A DNA stretch of 64,000 nucleotides from NCBI GenBank assembly GCA_947471745.1, contig CANJKZ010000724.1, positions 2,272,501 through 2,336,500 on the forward strand. The letters run 5' to 3'. The notes under the pieces are model-generated. The model had not been told where the DNA came from and ran no database searches. It saw nothing but the letters and a program-made list of their open reading frames with translations. Below are positions 53,471-64,000 of this stretch, one piece after another. The position numbers and the translations under genes were made by a program. Source of the stretch: Closterium sp. Naga37s-1. Taxonomy: Eukaryota; Streptophyta; Zygnematophyceae; Desmidiales; Closteriaceae. The number at the start of each line of letters is the position of its first letter. The stretch's first letter is position 1.

Positions 53471-54503
53471 CTTCTAGTCAGTTGTCCCTTTTTCAGAGGC
53501 TTGATGCCTGCCCTCCTAGCTGCCTGCTCGGTTGCTGGTGGTTAGTCTGGTTCAGTACGGTTTCACACTGTATTCAAACGGTTCTCGCTACGCACCAGAC
53601 TGAACTGCAGCGATAGAAGGCTGGAAATTCCACCTGCGCTGAAGAGATCTCTTCCTCTCGACAAGATCACATCACGGGGCTGTTCGCCAGCACCTTTGAA
53701 GCCAATAACCACGAGAGAACGATGGGATCAGGAAGGTGGGTCTCGCCTTCCTGATCCCGTCAGTTAGGGTTCGTTAAGCTCCGTCAGCCTGGTCAGCCCG
53801 TAAAAATGCTGCCGAGCCTCTCCTATCGTCCAAACCAGAAACCAATGTGGGGGCCTGGCGAACGCCCCCATTTCGTTACCAAATCGAACTGCTCGACGGT
53901 TTATGGAAGCGGGGATGCAACTTCGTCCCCAGGCAAAATTCCCTCCCAAGCTATGCCATCACCATCCCCCCTTTTTCTAAGGACAGCGATGGCACAGCGA
54001 TTGCATTGCCTTTCAAAGCCCTTGGGGGGAAGGTGGGGATGGAGGTTCCCGATGCGGTTGCGTAATTTCGCTTTTCGGGAACAGAAGTTTCTTGAGTGGC
54101 ATTACGCCCAAACCTCGGAGGTGGGTTCCGCCTCCGTTTCCGGATGCGGTCGCGCTGCCGATGCCATCTTTTTCATTCAAAACTTCGATTTGCTGGCGAA
54201 CAGCACCCACATTTTCCTTCAGCAGCCTCTTGCTTCATCACAGACAATCCTCGAGAGGACGTTTCACGCCGCACCGCACCATACCTTCCGCGGTGCTCGT
54301 CGTCTCCTATCGCCTCCCTCGCTCTCTCCTGCCCCGCCTTCACCGCTGCCGTACCATCTCTGAGCGTGCATAGCATTGCAACATTCACTCAGTAACGACT
54401 CCCACTCCGAGTAATCGCCTCAAACTTTTCCCAGCAACGACTTACTATTCTAGATTGAGCGACTCTTTCCAACAGCAGCCCTCTACGCGTCGTCCACTCA
54501 AAC
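53471..54503. other. Intergenic, upstream of F-box/LRR copy 2
   Basis: No supported gene. The right part (from about 54255) matches the upstream region of copy 1. The piece 53700-54200 has no counterpart that I see. Confidence 0.5.
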
Positions 54504-57155
54504 ATGGCAGCTTTCAATCCCCCACACGACGACCCGGTCCACACGATCACTGAAACTACTACCTCTACTACTGACCCATTTGAAGATTTCCCAGACGACC
54601 TACTCGTCCTGATATTCCGCCACGTCATGCAACCCCCCGCCCTCGTGGCATCACCCGCCTCTCCTGCCGACCAGCAGCAGGTCCCTTCGACCTCGGCATC
54701 ATCACCTTCCGCCGCCTCCTCAGCCGCCTCATCCGCCGCCTCCCCCGCCGCTTCCCCCGCCGCCGCCTTCGACGCTCCTTGCTCCGCCGCCCTCTCCGCC
54801 GCCTTCCCCGCCGCTTCCGCCGTCCCCCGCTCCCCTTTCTGCCCGTTCTCCATCGCGCTCGTGTCGTCCCGCTGGCTGCGCCTCGCGTATCTCGCTGTGC
54901 AGTCCATCCACCTCACGTCTCGCCGCGCGATACCCGCGTCAGATCTCGCGCGGTCTGTCGCTCGCATGCCGAATCTCACCTCGTTGCACGTCGCCGTGCG
55001 ACCTGCGGCTTCCCTTACAGACGCGGTTCTAGCGGACATTGTGAATGCGTGTCCCGCGCTTGCGGATCTGACCCTGTCGCCGTACGGATCGTACACGAAC
55101 CAAGGCCTCGATACGCTCTTTTCTCGTTGTACGCGTTTGAAGGAGCTCTCTCTTCACTGTCCTCGTACGGTCACCGCGTTTCCAGGAAGCATCGCGAATA
55201 TAACCAGGCTGATTTCTCTGAGCATTTCTTCAGGCACCCTCTCGCAGTTACCTGACGAAATCGGCGCGCTTCATTCTCTAGAATCCCTTTATTTAGAGAC
55301 AGATAATCTCGAATCGCTGCCCGAAACTTTGGGCAGTCTCAGCAATCTACGGGACCTGGAGCTGGTGGAGTGCACCGCTTTATCCTCCCTGCCCAATACA
55401 ATTGGGCAGCTGTTGAAACTAACTCATATCTGTGCCATGGGGTGCGAGGATCTAGTCACCCTGCCCGATTCATTCTGCCGGTGCTCTGCTTTAGACACCC
55501 TCGACCTTGCCCTGCCAAACCTTTCCAGGCTGCCCGATAATTTCGGGCAGCTGCGCAGCCTACGCTCGCTAAACATTTTTTCCTGCCATGCTCTTGAAAC
55601 GCTACCCGCATCCTTCACCCAGCTATCCTCTCTCCAGCTGTTAGACCTCAGCGAATGTTTTTTTCAGCTGCCCGGAGACTTGGGAAATATGACCAATCTG
55701 AGAAAGCTGATGGTCAGTGATTGCAGTGCGCTCATTAGTCTGCCCGCCTCCCTGCCCCAGCTTTCCCTCCTCGAGTGCCTGCGAATCACGGGCTGCAGCC
55801 AGATTCGTTCTCTGCCCGAGAATTTTGGGCAGCTTTCAGCAGTTGAAGCGCTGTATTTGTGCAACTTAAGTGATCTGCAGAGTCTGCCCGAGTCCATCGG
55901 GAACTTGCAAAAGCTTCAGTCACTGAGGCTACACGGTTGTGACTCACTTCAACTGCTGCCCGAGTCCTTCCCACTGCTTCCCTCTCTCCACACTCTTGAA
56001 ATCAGCAGCTGCGCCTCTCTCTCCGCTCTGCCCGAAAACTTCTGCTCCTTACAGAATCTCCAACAGCTCAGCATCAGCTACTGCCCAAAAAATTTACAGC
56101 TGCCCGCCAGCCTCACGCGCTGCCCGTCCCTGCAACACTTCTTCATCCACTGCTGCCAAGGCCTGACATGCCTGCCTGAAGCCATCGGTTCCACCCATCG
56201 GCTGGTAGAGCTCGATGTGGATCGCTGCAGGGGCATTCGCACTCTGCCGCTGTCCCTTGCTCAGCTGTGCGTGCCGCGCAATGGGTCGGTGGCACGGGTG
56301 AGGATTGCCGGGTGCTGCCGGAAAGCAGATGTGGATTTGGTGCTGAGGGACCTGGTAGATGAGGAGGGGTTGGTGGTGGTGAGGAGGGGACAGGAGGAAC
56401 AGGAGCATGTGGAAAGTAGTGTGGAGGAGGATGAGGAGGAGGAGGAGGAAGAAGAGGAGGAGGAAGAGGAGGAGGAAGAGGAGGGGGAAGAGGAGGAGGA
56501 AGAGGAGGGGGAAGAGGAGGAGAGGAGGGAAGAGGAGGGGGAAGAGGAGGGGAGAGGAGGGGGAAGAGGAGGGGGAAGAGGAGGGGGAAGAGGAGGGGGA
56601 AGAGGAGGGGGAAGAGGAGGGGGAAGAGGAGGGGGAAGAGGAGGGGGAAGAGGAGGGGGAAGAGGAGGGGGAAGAGGAGGGGGAAGAGGAGGGGGAAGAG
56701 GAGGGGGAAGAGGAGGGGGAAGAGGAGGGGGAAGAGGAGGGGGAAGAGGAGGGGGAAGAGGAGGGGGAAGAGGAGGGGGAAGAGGAGGGGGAAGAGGAGG
56801 GGGAAGAGGAGGGGGAAGAGGAGGGGGAAGAGGAGGGGGAAGAGGAGGGGGAAGAGGAGGGGGAAGAGGAGGGGGAAGAGGAGGGGGAAGAGGAGGGGGA
56901 AGAGGAGGGGGAAGAGGAGGGGGAAGAGGAGGGGGAAGAGGAGGGGGAAGAGGACGAGGATTAGGAGGCCAAAGAGGAGGAGGAGGAAGAAGGATGGTGA
57001 AGAGGATCAGGGAGGTGGTGCACGTGGAGTGGAGGGGCAGAATGAGGAGCATGGCAGAGGGAGGTCATCATGAGGGCTTGATGCGCCACCACTGCTCTCC
57101 CAAACAGCCAGCAAGGGAAGCGATCTACAGTCCTGCTGCTCAGTCGTGCTGTTGA
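54504..57155 (+). CDS. F-box/LRR protein, copy 2, with an Arg-Gly tail from a frameshift
   Basis: 883 aa from ATG 54504 (MAAFNPPHDDPV). Split F-box with about 70 Ala/Ser/Pro-rich residues between FEDFPDDLLVLIFRHVM and CPFSIALVSSRWLRLAYLAV, then about 18 LRRs closely related to copy 1. After an acidic stretch the frame changes at about 56550 relative to its sister genes: the 12-bp repeat GAGGAGGGGGAA is read as RGGG instead of EEGE, for about 34 repeats. Translation then continues about 65 residues beyond the site where the acidic frame would stop (56962-56964). The result is a long RGGG tail like those of RNA-binding proteins. If expressed, its properties would differ strongly from copy 1. 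If not, the copy is on its way to a pseudogene. Confidence 0.75.
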   Translation: MAAFNPPHDDPVHTITETTTSTTDPFEDFPDDLLVLIFRHVMQPPALVASPASPADQQQVPSTSASSPSAASSAASSAASPAASPAAAFDAPCSAALSAAFPAASAVPRSPFCPFSIALVSSRWLRLAYLAVQSIHLTSRRAIPASDLARSVARMPNLTSLHVAVRPAASLTDAVLADIVNACPALADLTLSPYGSYTNQGLDTLFSRCTRLKELSLHCPRTVTAFPGSIANITRLISLSISSGTLSQLPDEIGALHSLESLYLETDNLESLPETLGSLSNLRDLELVECTALSSLPNTIGQLLKLTHICAMGCEDLVTLPDSFCRCSALDTLDLALPNLSRLPDNFGQLRSLRSLNIFSCHALETLPASFTQLSSLQLLDLSECFFQLPGDLGNMTNLRKLMVSDCSALISLPASLPQLSLLECLRITGCSQIRSLPENFGQLSAVEALYLCNLSDLQSLPESIGNLQKLQSLRLHGCDSLQLLPESFPLLPSLHTLEISSCASLSALPENFCSLQNLQQLSISYCPKNLQLPASLTRCPSLQHFFIHCCQGLTCLPEAIGSTHRLVELDVDRCRGIRTLPLSLAQLCVPRNGSVARVRIAGCCRKADVDLVLRDLVDEEGLVVVRRGQEEQEHVESSVEEDEEEEEEEEEEEEEEEEEGEEEEEEEGEEEERREEEGEEEGRGGGRGGGRGGGRGGGRGGGRGGGRGGGRGGGRGGGRGGGRGGGRGGGRGGGRGGGRGGGRGGGRGGGRGGGRGGGRGGGRGGGRGGGRGGGRGGGRGGGRGGGRGGGRGGGRGGGRGGGRGGGRGGGRGGGRGRGLGGQRGGGGRRMVKRIREVVHVEWRGRMRSMAEGGHHEGLMRHHCSPKQPAREAIYSPAAQSCC
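56559..56955. repeat. 12-bp minisatellite in the coding end of F-box/LRR copy 2
   Basis: About 33 nearly perfect copies of GAGGAGGGGGAA. As 12 is a multiple of three, expansion keeps the frame. Confidence 0.96.
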
Positions 57156-58047
57156 GCCATGCTGCTGTTCACCGCGGCCAGTACCCTGCCTGACATCCGG
57201 TGCTGCATGCTGTAACCCCCCAGGCATGCGAGCAGAGGACCTAGGAGCTTTGGGCGGCCCCTCACGTGCCTGACCTTAAAGCTCACAGCCTGTCCTTGCT
57301 GCCAAAGCGCTACAGTCGCTGAAAGTTGAAACCTCCCCCTCAACTCATCAGAAGACCTGTTGGGTGCTCTGCTCAGTGCTCTCTGGAGTGACCTCGGGTT
57401 ATCGCCGTAGAAGGGTCAGGACTCAGCAGGGCTCAGGCTCCTGTCAGAGTGGGTTGTGGCGTGGAGGAGGGATGGGGAAGGGGTGGAGGAAGGGTCTGGT
57501 ATTGTTGGCTGGATATGTGATGCACAATTGTGCTTTGAGCCACGGTGTGCTTTCATGCAACCCTAGTATGTGTCGCAATGACCATCTGCCCTTTAGTTCC
57601 ATACCGTACTATTGTTTCGTTTAGAATGGTGTGAAACCTGTAGACATCCATTGCTACACATGCTTGGCACACAAAAATGCAGCAATATCCTAAACGCGTA
57701 CTCTCTTGAACTTCCCACAAAGTGCATTCGGGTTTTCCGAATGCCCAACAGCGAGATACTTCCCTGCCAGATTCATCGTCAGACCTCCAACTATCTGACT
57801 CTCTGTCCCTACACCTATTTGGCCGTTCGTCAGAGCGAAGCTGAAGCGGTAGTACTGGCCAGCTTTCTCACTAGTGATGTTTCTATAGCCGTAGATATCC
57901 TCCTAAACGTCACAACATTTATGCAGGTGCTTGCGTAATCCGCTTTGGGTGCTTCTTCTCATCTCTTTCTCGCCTCCAATCTTCGTAGCAACAACTTAGT
58001 TCCCTAAATTTTACGACTCTTTCAACAGCAAACCTCCATCTACCCCA
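57156..58047. other. Intergenic between F-box/LRR copies 2 and 3
   Basis: 57160-57520 resembles the region after copy 3 (about 60060-60510), so the duplicated unit includes 3' flank. No supported gene. Confidence 0.5.
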
Positions 58048-59938
58048 ATGGCTTCCAATCCCCCAGACGAGCCGGTCCGTAAGACCATTGCAACCACGAG
58101 AACTTCTAGTAACCCGTTTGACCGTTTCCCAGATGACCTTCTCGTCCTGATATTCCGCCACGTCATGCACTCCCCCGCGGCCTCCTCCGCCGCCTCGTCC
58201 GCCTCCCCGTCCTCCTCGTCCTCCTCCCGCATCTCCCCGTTCTCCCTCGCGCTCGTGTCGTCCCGCTGGCTGCGCCTCGCGTATCTCGCCGTGCAGTCCA
58301 TCCAGGTGACGCCTAGCCAGGCGATACCCGCATCGGAGCTTGCGCGGTCCGTCTCTCGCATGGTAAATCTCACCTCGCTGCTCGTCGCCGTGCGCGCTCC
58401 GGCGTCCGTCCGAGGGACAGACGCGGTACAAGCGCCGGACATTGCGGATGCGAACCAATGTCTCGATGCGCTCTTTTCCCGTTGCACGCTCTTGACGGAT
58501 CTCGATCTTAACTGTTCGCGAACGGTCACCGCGCTTCCAGGAAGCATCGCGAATTTGACTCGGCTGGTTTTTCTTACCATTTCGTCGGACACCCTCTCAC
58601 TTACCTGATGAAATCGGCGCGCTTCACGCTCTAGAATCCCTTTATTTGGAAGCAGATAGTCTAGAATCGCTGCCCGGAAGTTTGGGCAGCCTCAGCAATC
58701 TACGGGACCTGGAGCTGGTTAGGTGTACCTCGTTATCCTCCCTGCCCGACACACTCGGGCAGCTATTGAAACTATCTAATTTCTGTGCCAAGGGGTCCGA
58801 GGAGCTAGTCACCCTGCCCGATTCATTGTGTCGGTGCTCTGCCTTAGACACCCTTAAACTTACCCTGCCAGACCTTTCCAGGCTGCCCAATGATTTTGGG
58901 CAGCTGCGCAGCCTGCGCTCGATAAGAATTTGTTCCTGCGATTCCCTTGACGCCCTGCCCGCATCCTTCACCCAGCTATCCTCTCTCCAGCAGTTGTACC
59001 TCGACGAATATTTTTTTCAGCTACCCGAAGACTTGGGAAATTTGACCAATCTGAGAAAGCTGACGGTCAGTGATTGCAGTGAACTCACTCGCCTGCCCGC
59101 CTCTCTGCCCCAGCTTTCCCTCCTCGAATGCCTGCAAATCACCGGCTGCAGCCAGATCCGTTCCCTGCCCGAGAATATCGGGCAGCTTTCAACCCTCGAA
59201 GCACTCTCTTTGTGCAACCTGAGTCTGCAGAGGCTGCCAGAGTCCATTGGGGAGCTGCAGAAGCTTCAGTCACTGAGGCTACACGGTTGTGACTCACTTC
59301 GATTGCTGCCCGAGTCCTTCCCACTGCTTCCCTCTCTGCACACTCTTGAAATCAGCAGCTGCGGCTCTCTCTCCTCTCTGCCCGAAAACTTCAGCGCCTT
59401 GCAAAATCTCCAACAGCTCAGCATCAGCTACTGCCCGAGAATTTCGCAGCTGCCCGCCAGCCTCACACGCTGCCCGTCCTTGCAGCGGCTCTTCATCCGC
59501 TGCTGCTCAGGCCTCTTTTGCCTGCCTGAAGCCATCGTTTCCACCCCTCGGCCTGTAGAGCTTGATGTGGATCGCTGCAGGGGCGTTCGCACTCTGCCCT
59601 TCTCCCTTGCTCAGCTGTGCGTGCCGCGGAATGGGTCGGTGGCACGGGTGCGGATTACTGGGTGCTTCCGGAAAGCAGATGTGGATTCGGTGCTTAGAGA
59701 TTTGGTGGATGAGCAGGGGGTGGTGGTGGAGAGGAGGGAACAGGGCGAGGTGGAAGATGGTGAGGAAGAGGAAGAGGAGGAAGAGGAGGAGGAAGAGGAG
59801 GAGGATGAGGAGGAGGATGAGGAGGAGGATGAGGAGGAAGGTAAAGAGGAAGAGGAGGAGGAAGAGGAGGAAGAGGAGGAGGAAGAGGAGGAGGAAGAGG
59901 AGGAGGATGAGGAGGAAGGTGAAGACGAAGAGGATTAG
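58048..59938 (+). pseudogene. F-box/LRR copy 3, frameshifted
   Basis: Starts MASNPPDEPVRKT at 58048. F-box FDRFPDDLLVLIFRHVM and PFSLALVSSRWLRLAYLAV with only about 23 residues between the halves. About 17 codons present in the other copies near LTLSPYGSYT are missing. At about 58597 a two-base deletion (CTCTCACTTACC against CTCTCGCAGTTACC in copy 2) ends the frame at 58608. The LRR part continues in another frame to 59938 with no further stop and ends in an acidic tail (about 60 residues). The downstream frame has no good start codon, so I call the gene broken, although a truncated LRR protein cannot be excluded. Confidence 0.8.
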
Positions 59939-61144
59939 GAATAGGAGGAAGAGGAGGAAGAGTAGGAGGAAGAGGGTCAGGGCGGTGGTGCACGCCGAGG
60001 GCCAGAATGAGGAGCATGGCAGAGAGAGGTCACGTGGACTGGAAGTGCCAATATTCAGTCCTGCCGTTCAGTCCTGCCGTTCAGTCCTGTCATTCAAGGC
60101 CCGATACCCTGAGTGCGAGGCACACCCGCTGCTGCAGCCACGAGCCGTGGCTGGCTGGCCCCTCACGTGATTGACCTGACCTGAGAGCTCGCTCGCTCGA
60201 CGACCACAGCTCAAAGCCTGTCCCAGTTGCCAAGGTATCTCAATCTCCAAGGAGGTTGATTCAAAGCTGAAACCTTCGCCCCACTCATCAGAAGACCTGC
60301 TGGTTGCGCACCCGAGTTGCCTCTGGTCCTCCATGCCGCATAAGGGTCATGATTCATGAGTGAGTCAGGACTCAGGAAGGGCTCGGTTGGGCCTTAGTCG
60401 AACATGATGGGCTGTGGTGGGGAGGGAGGAGGGAGGGGGAGGGAGATGGGGATGAAGGGACTGGTAGAGGGAATGGTAGGAGGGACGGCTGGATATGTGG
60501 TGTGTTGGAGTGTGAAGGGAATTATACTTAGCATTCCCGTAGGTGCAGCAGTATCGCACCTGACCTTATCGAAGCAGCAACATCCGCAGTATCGGATCAG
60601 CCCGTATCAAGGGCAGGAAGGTCAACAGTTGCAAGAGTCAACTGTCGCGACTGTTGACCATCTGGACCGACGCTTGACCTACCATCGAGGAATGGCAACA
60701 GGCGTAACCGTACAAGTTACATGGAGCGACTCGGTAACAAGAAAGTAGCGCAAAAGTCAGAGTCACTGTAGAATCGCCTGTAAAGCAGTTGTAATAAGGG
60801 AATGGAGTACATGGCTAGACTAGGACTATTTATATTATTTGTATTCTATCTTTTAAATCAACTTGGTCATTTACATTCACTATGATCTGAGTTCTTACAA
60901 GACTTCCGCTACCAACTCTATCAAGGCACTTCCTATCCTATCCAAGATCCTTCAACTCTAACATGGTGTGCTGTTGTGCTCTCGGTGCCGCTGAACTGAA
61001 CCTCCTTACCTTGCACCCTTTACTACATCTCTCCACATTCTGCTGTGTTCCCACTGTTTCCTTGGGAGTTTGTGTTTGCTTTTAGAACGTCGTGAAAACT
61101 TGTCGACTTCCATTTTCCATTATGCACACACACACACGCACACG

Positions 61145-61175
<31 letters not shown>

Positions 61176-61587
61176 ATATGGTTACTAACGGTCTAAAGTA
61201 GTGAAGCAGTACAGGAATCGCACATTATCGTGCTCAACAGCTTGAGCTGAACGAGACACGCCCTCCTCATCTCATTCCATCCAAGTTTGTTTCTTGTTAT
61301 CCTGTGCTGACCTCAGCCTCCCGTCCCAGGGACCACCAACGAATGCCATTGTCGTGGCCAGATTACTAGCAGCATTTCACACGCTTGCTTCCCTCAATAT
61401 CCCGCACCTACTATCAAGGAGAAACCAAAAAATTTTGTCCAAAAGAAAATTGGTGTTCTTTATTGCCGCGTTCCAGGCGCCAGGCGTGCGCTAGTAGTTT
61501 AGCGGTATATAGGGCTAGTGTCTTCTCTTCACCCGAGCACTTTCCTCTTCACGCGTAGACTCGTCTCACGCAGCGCGCCCACTAGCC
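59939..61587. other. Intergenic
   Basis: 59940-60520 is the 3' flank of the duplicated F-box/LRR unit. 60750-60970 is A+T-rich. 61130-61182 is a CA then CATATG microsatellite. No supported gene. The promoter of the UMP kinase gene should lie near 61450-61587. Confidence 0.5.
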
Positions 61588-64000
61588 ATGGCGTCTGCGC
61601 CAGCGTTTGTCCCCTCTGCCACGCACTACGCGCGGAATCTTCGCCACTCAGCACCAGCTTCCGCCAGTCTCCTTACATTCGCGCCCGCCGCTTGTTCCCC
61701 CGCCCCTACGGCGCGCGCGACGACGGCGCCCCGCGTTGCAGCGATTGGCCGGCCGGCTGCGCCGACTCCGCGGTCGGGTCTTGCTTCTTCCGCGGAGGGC
61801 GCAGATTTCCGCCTTTCCTCGGACAGGTGCCGGCAGGCAGAGAGGGATGGCCGGTTGGGGGGTACGGGGTAGCGGAATGTGGGGAAGGGGAATGATGAAA
61901 GGGGAGTGAAGAAGGGGGGTGGGGAATAGGGAATTGGGGAAGGGAAAGGGAGTATTAAGGCTGGGGAAGAAAATGTGGGCAGGGAAGCTTTCGAGTTGTT
62001 TGTTTTCAACGTTTTCTTCTGCCCGGCCTGCCTATCAGTGGTCATGATTTTGTGTTTGCGATGTAACTCTTAAACCCTTAATTCTCAACCCTCTACATCT
62101 CATACATGTACGTGCGTGCGTGCGTGTGTGTGCGTGTGCGTGTGCGTGTGCGTGCGTGTGTGCGTGCGTGCGTGCGTGTGCGCTCATGTCTTGTGTCATG
62201 TCATGGATGTACGTGTGTGCATGTGCATGTGCATGTGCATGTGCTGGCCCATGTTCATGCAGGTATGCCCAGCTGTCCGCATGCACCTCATCGTCCCACT
62301 CCAGACTCACTCTCTCCTTCCTCTGCGCCGCCACCACCAACATCGCCACTACCAGCGTCACCACCAGCTCTCCCACAAACCCCAAACCCCCCTCTCTCCA
62401 ACCAATCCGCAGCACCAGCACCAGCACCAGCACCAGCAGCAGTGGCAGCAGCAGCAGCACGCTTGGCAGCACGGGTCGTGCCTTCTCTGGTGTAGCAACG
62501 CACAGTCCTAACCCTGCAGCAGCGCATGGTGCGAGGGGAAGGCACAGCAACTGCTTGGGTAGACAGAACAAGCCGGATCATCATCAGCACCTGCACCAGC
62601 AGCAGCGCCGTCATTACCATTACTACCGGCTGTCGTCACACTCTCATGCCCATGACAGCCAGCAGCAGACGTGGCGAGGCGAGGAGGATGACTGTGCGGA
62701 GCTCAATTCAGGGGAGGAAGAGGGTGTGGCTTACACGCACGCACACGCACTCTCTCACCCTGGTGATTGTTACTCGAACGGTTCTGCTGCCTCAGAGGCA
62801 CACTCACACTCACACTCGCACTCACCCTCACCTTCACCCTCACACTCACTGTCCCCTCCACTAGCATTCTCCCAGCACCATCACCAGCAGCAGCAGCAGC
62901 AGCAGAACTCAGCAACCCACACCGGGCATGAGGTCCAGAAAACAGCAGCGGCGTGGGACGCAGCAGCAGCCTCAGCAGCGGCAGCATCAGCAGCAGAAGG
63001 AACAACAGCAGCTGCAACAGCAGCAGCAGCAGCATTGCGCGAGAGGGAAGGCAGAGAGGCCGACGGGGCAGCAGCAACGCCACGGCCGCGGTGGCGCCGG
63101 GTGCTGCTGAAAGTCAGTGGCGAGGCGCTGGCAGGCGATGGCTCCTCCAACATTGATGCCCAGGTTGGGTGCTGGGGATGGAGGGATGGGGTTGGGGGTG
63201 GTTGGGGATGGTGATGGGAATGGGTGGATGGATGGGATGGGATGGGATGGGATGGGATGGGATGGGATGGGGTGGGATGGGATGGGATGGGATGGGATGG
63301 GATGGGATGGGATGGGATGGGATGGGATGGGATGGGATGGGATGGGATGGGATGGGATGGGATGGGGGCTTACTTAACCTTGAAGCCAGCTTTTTGCCAG
63401 CAACATGTTTTGACCGCATTTCCCCTTGCCCCCCTCCCTTCCCAACCCCCGACCCCCGCCACCCCTTTCCCATTCCCTTCCCTCCGGCATCCCGTCTCCT
63501 CGCATTTCGTTCTCAGACCCCGCTTTTCTCATCTGCACCACCCCACCACCCCTGCCTTCCCCGTGCCCTACCCTCTGGCATCTCATCTCATCTCCTCCTC
63601 TCCTATGGCCAGCATTGCTTGGGGCCTATTTTAGAGACGAATAAAAAACGGACATCTGCACCTCTCTCCCCTCCCACCCCTCCCATTCCATCCTCCCCAC
63701 CCTCCTCCCCTCTCCCTCTCCTCCCCACCCTCCTCCTCCCCTCTCCCTCTCCTCCCCTCCCCCTCTCCTCCTCCCTCCCCCACTCGCACGCTCCGTGTGT
63801 CCGTCCGTCTAACCGGTCATGGCAGATCCTCACCAGCATTGCGCGGGAAGTGGCTCACATTAGCCGCAGAGGCGTGCAGGTGAGCAGGAATAGGGAGGGG
63901 GAGGGGGTGGGAGGAGCGGGAGGAAGGAGGGAAGGGAAAAGGGGGATGGTGGAAGGGATTGGGGGGGGAGGGGAATGGCGGGGAGGGGAGAGAGAAGGGG
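61588..64000 (+). CDS. Plastid-type UMP kinase (PyrH family), 5' part
   Basis: Exon 1 61588-61826 starts MASAPAFVPSATHYARNLRH, rich in Ala, Ser and Arg without acids, as in chloroplast transit peptides. Exon 2 62263-63163 joins in phase and ends with the start of the kinase domain, RWRRVLLKVSGEALAGDG then SSNIDAQ. Exon 3 63826-63879 reads ILTSIAREVAHISRRGVQ, after which VAIVVGGGN would be expected beyond the window. This matches bacterial-type uridylate kinases, which make UDP from UMP; the plant plastid member also binds RNA. The 280 residues between leader and kinase (His, Ser, Gln, Ala rich) are far longer than usual and could be partly intron. The gene is cut by the window end. Confidence 0.85.
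62106..62240. repeat. TG/CG-rich microsatellite in UMP kinase intron 1
   Basis: GTGCGT and GTGTGC units, then CATGTG units, up to about 20 bp before the acceptor at 62262. Confidence 0.85.
63224..63366. repeat. (GGGAT)n array in UMP kinase intron 2
   Basis: About 27 copies of GGGAT on the plus strand, the same motif as the arrays in the receptor genes, here in sense orientation of the host gene. Confidence 0.95.

Noticed and set aside
56407..56964. Acidic EEGE-repeat ORF as a separate gene
   Set aside because: It is the ancestral frame of the F-box/LRR copy 2 tail, not an independent gene.
60651..60964. Possible solo LTR (TGTTGACC ... CTCTAACA followed by TGG)
   Set aside because: The following bases do not match the tRNA-Met primer-binding site beyond the first few, and there is no second copy in the window.
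61330..61494. Another remnant of the last RMI1 exon (GPPTNAIVVARLL)
   Set aside because: It follows a CAG in a similar context, but the similarity to GLIPYNSVVVRLI is too weak to be told from chance.

Overview
The window looks like nuclear DNA of a streptophyte green alga. Support: spliced genes with GT-AG introns, a plastid-type UMP kinase with an N-terminal leader, Sec14-like and RMI1-like genes, F-box/LRR genes, an LRR receptor-like gene with one repeat per exon, and plant-type retroelements. The Copia polyprotein and the very many minisatellites resemble what I remember of Closterium (Zygnematophyceae); that placement is recognition from memory, not a search result.

Layout. (1) 1-32.5 kb is a tandem cluster of minus-strand LRR receptor-like genes in units of about 11-12 kb: the 5' flank of one unit at 149-1255, unit A at about 9.4-21.2 kb and unit B at about 21.2-32.5 kb. 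In the LRR part each repeat sits in its own exon, almost always exactly 72 bp and with the same splice phase at both ends. The cluster is broken by a complete tyrosine-recombinase retrotransposon with split direct repeats (PAT-type DIRS, 1255-6794), a 29-bp minisatellite (7.8-9.0 kb), a decayed Copia element (11.06-13.9 kb) and a two-ORF Penelope-like element (22333-25924). The 204-bp terminal direct repeats of that Penelope-like element each carry a candidate hammerhead ribozyme. Both receptor copies show damage. (2) 32.5-34.1 kb is a minus-strand intronless F-box/LRR gene, followed by a TAA-flanked MITE. (3) 36.5-42.1 kb is a six-exon Sec14/CRAL-TRIO gene in which several exons have decaying tandem duplicates. 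(4) 43.1-49.95 kb is a seven-exon RMI1-like gene (BLM/TOP3 complex), again with decoy copies of an exon and with a 1.5-kb 7-bp repeat in an intron. (5) 50.7-60 kb is a plus-strand tandem array of three F-box/LRR copies: one intact, one with a frameshifted Arg-Gly tail, one broken. A decayed copy of the last RMI1 exon lies between the first two. (6) 61.6-64 kb is the start of a plastid-type UMP kinase gene that runs off the window.

The main theme is local tandem duplication at every scale: splice sites (a 19-bp array that repeats an exon end plus its 5' splice site about 50 times), exons (Sec14, RMI1, LRR exons), genes (F-box/LRR) and multi-kilobase units (receptor cluster). Coding capacity outside transposons is about ten genes or gene copies. 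Most of the other long open frames are repeats read through and were left out.
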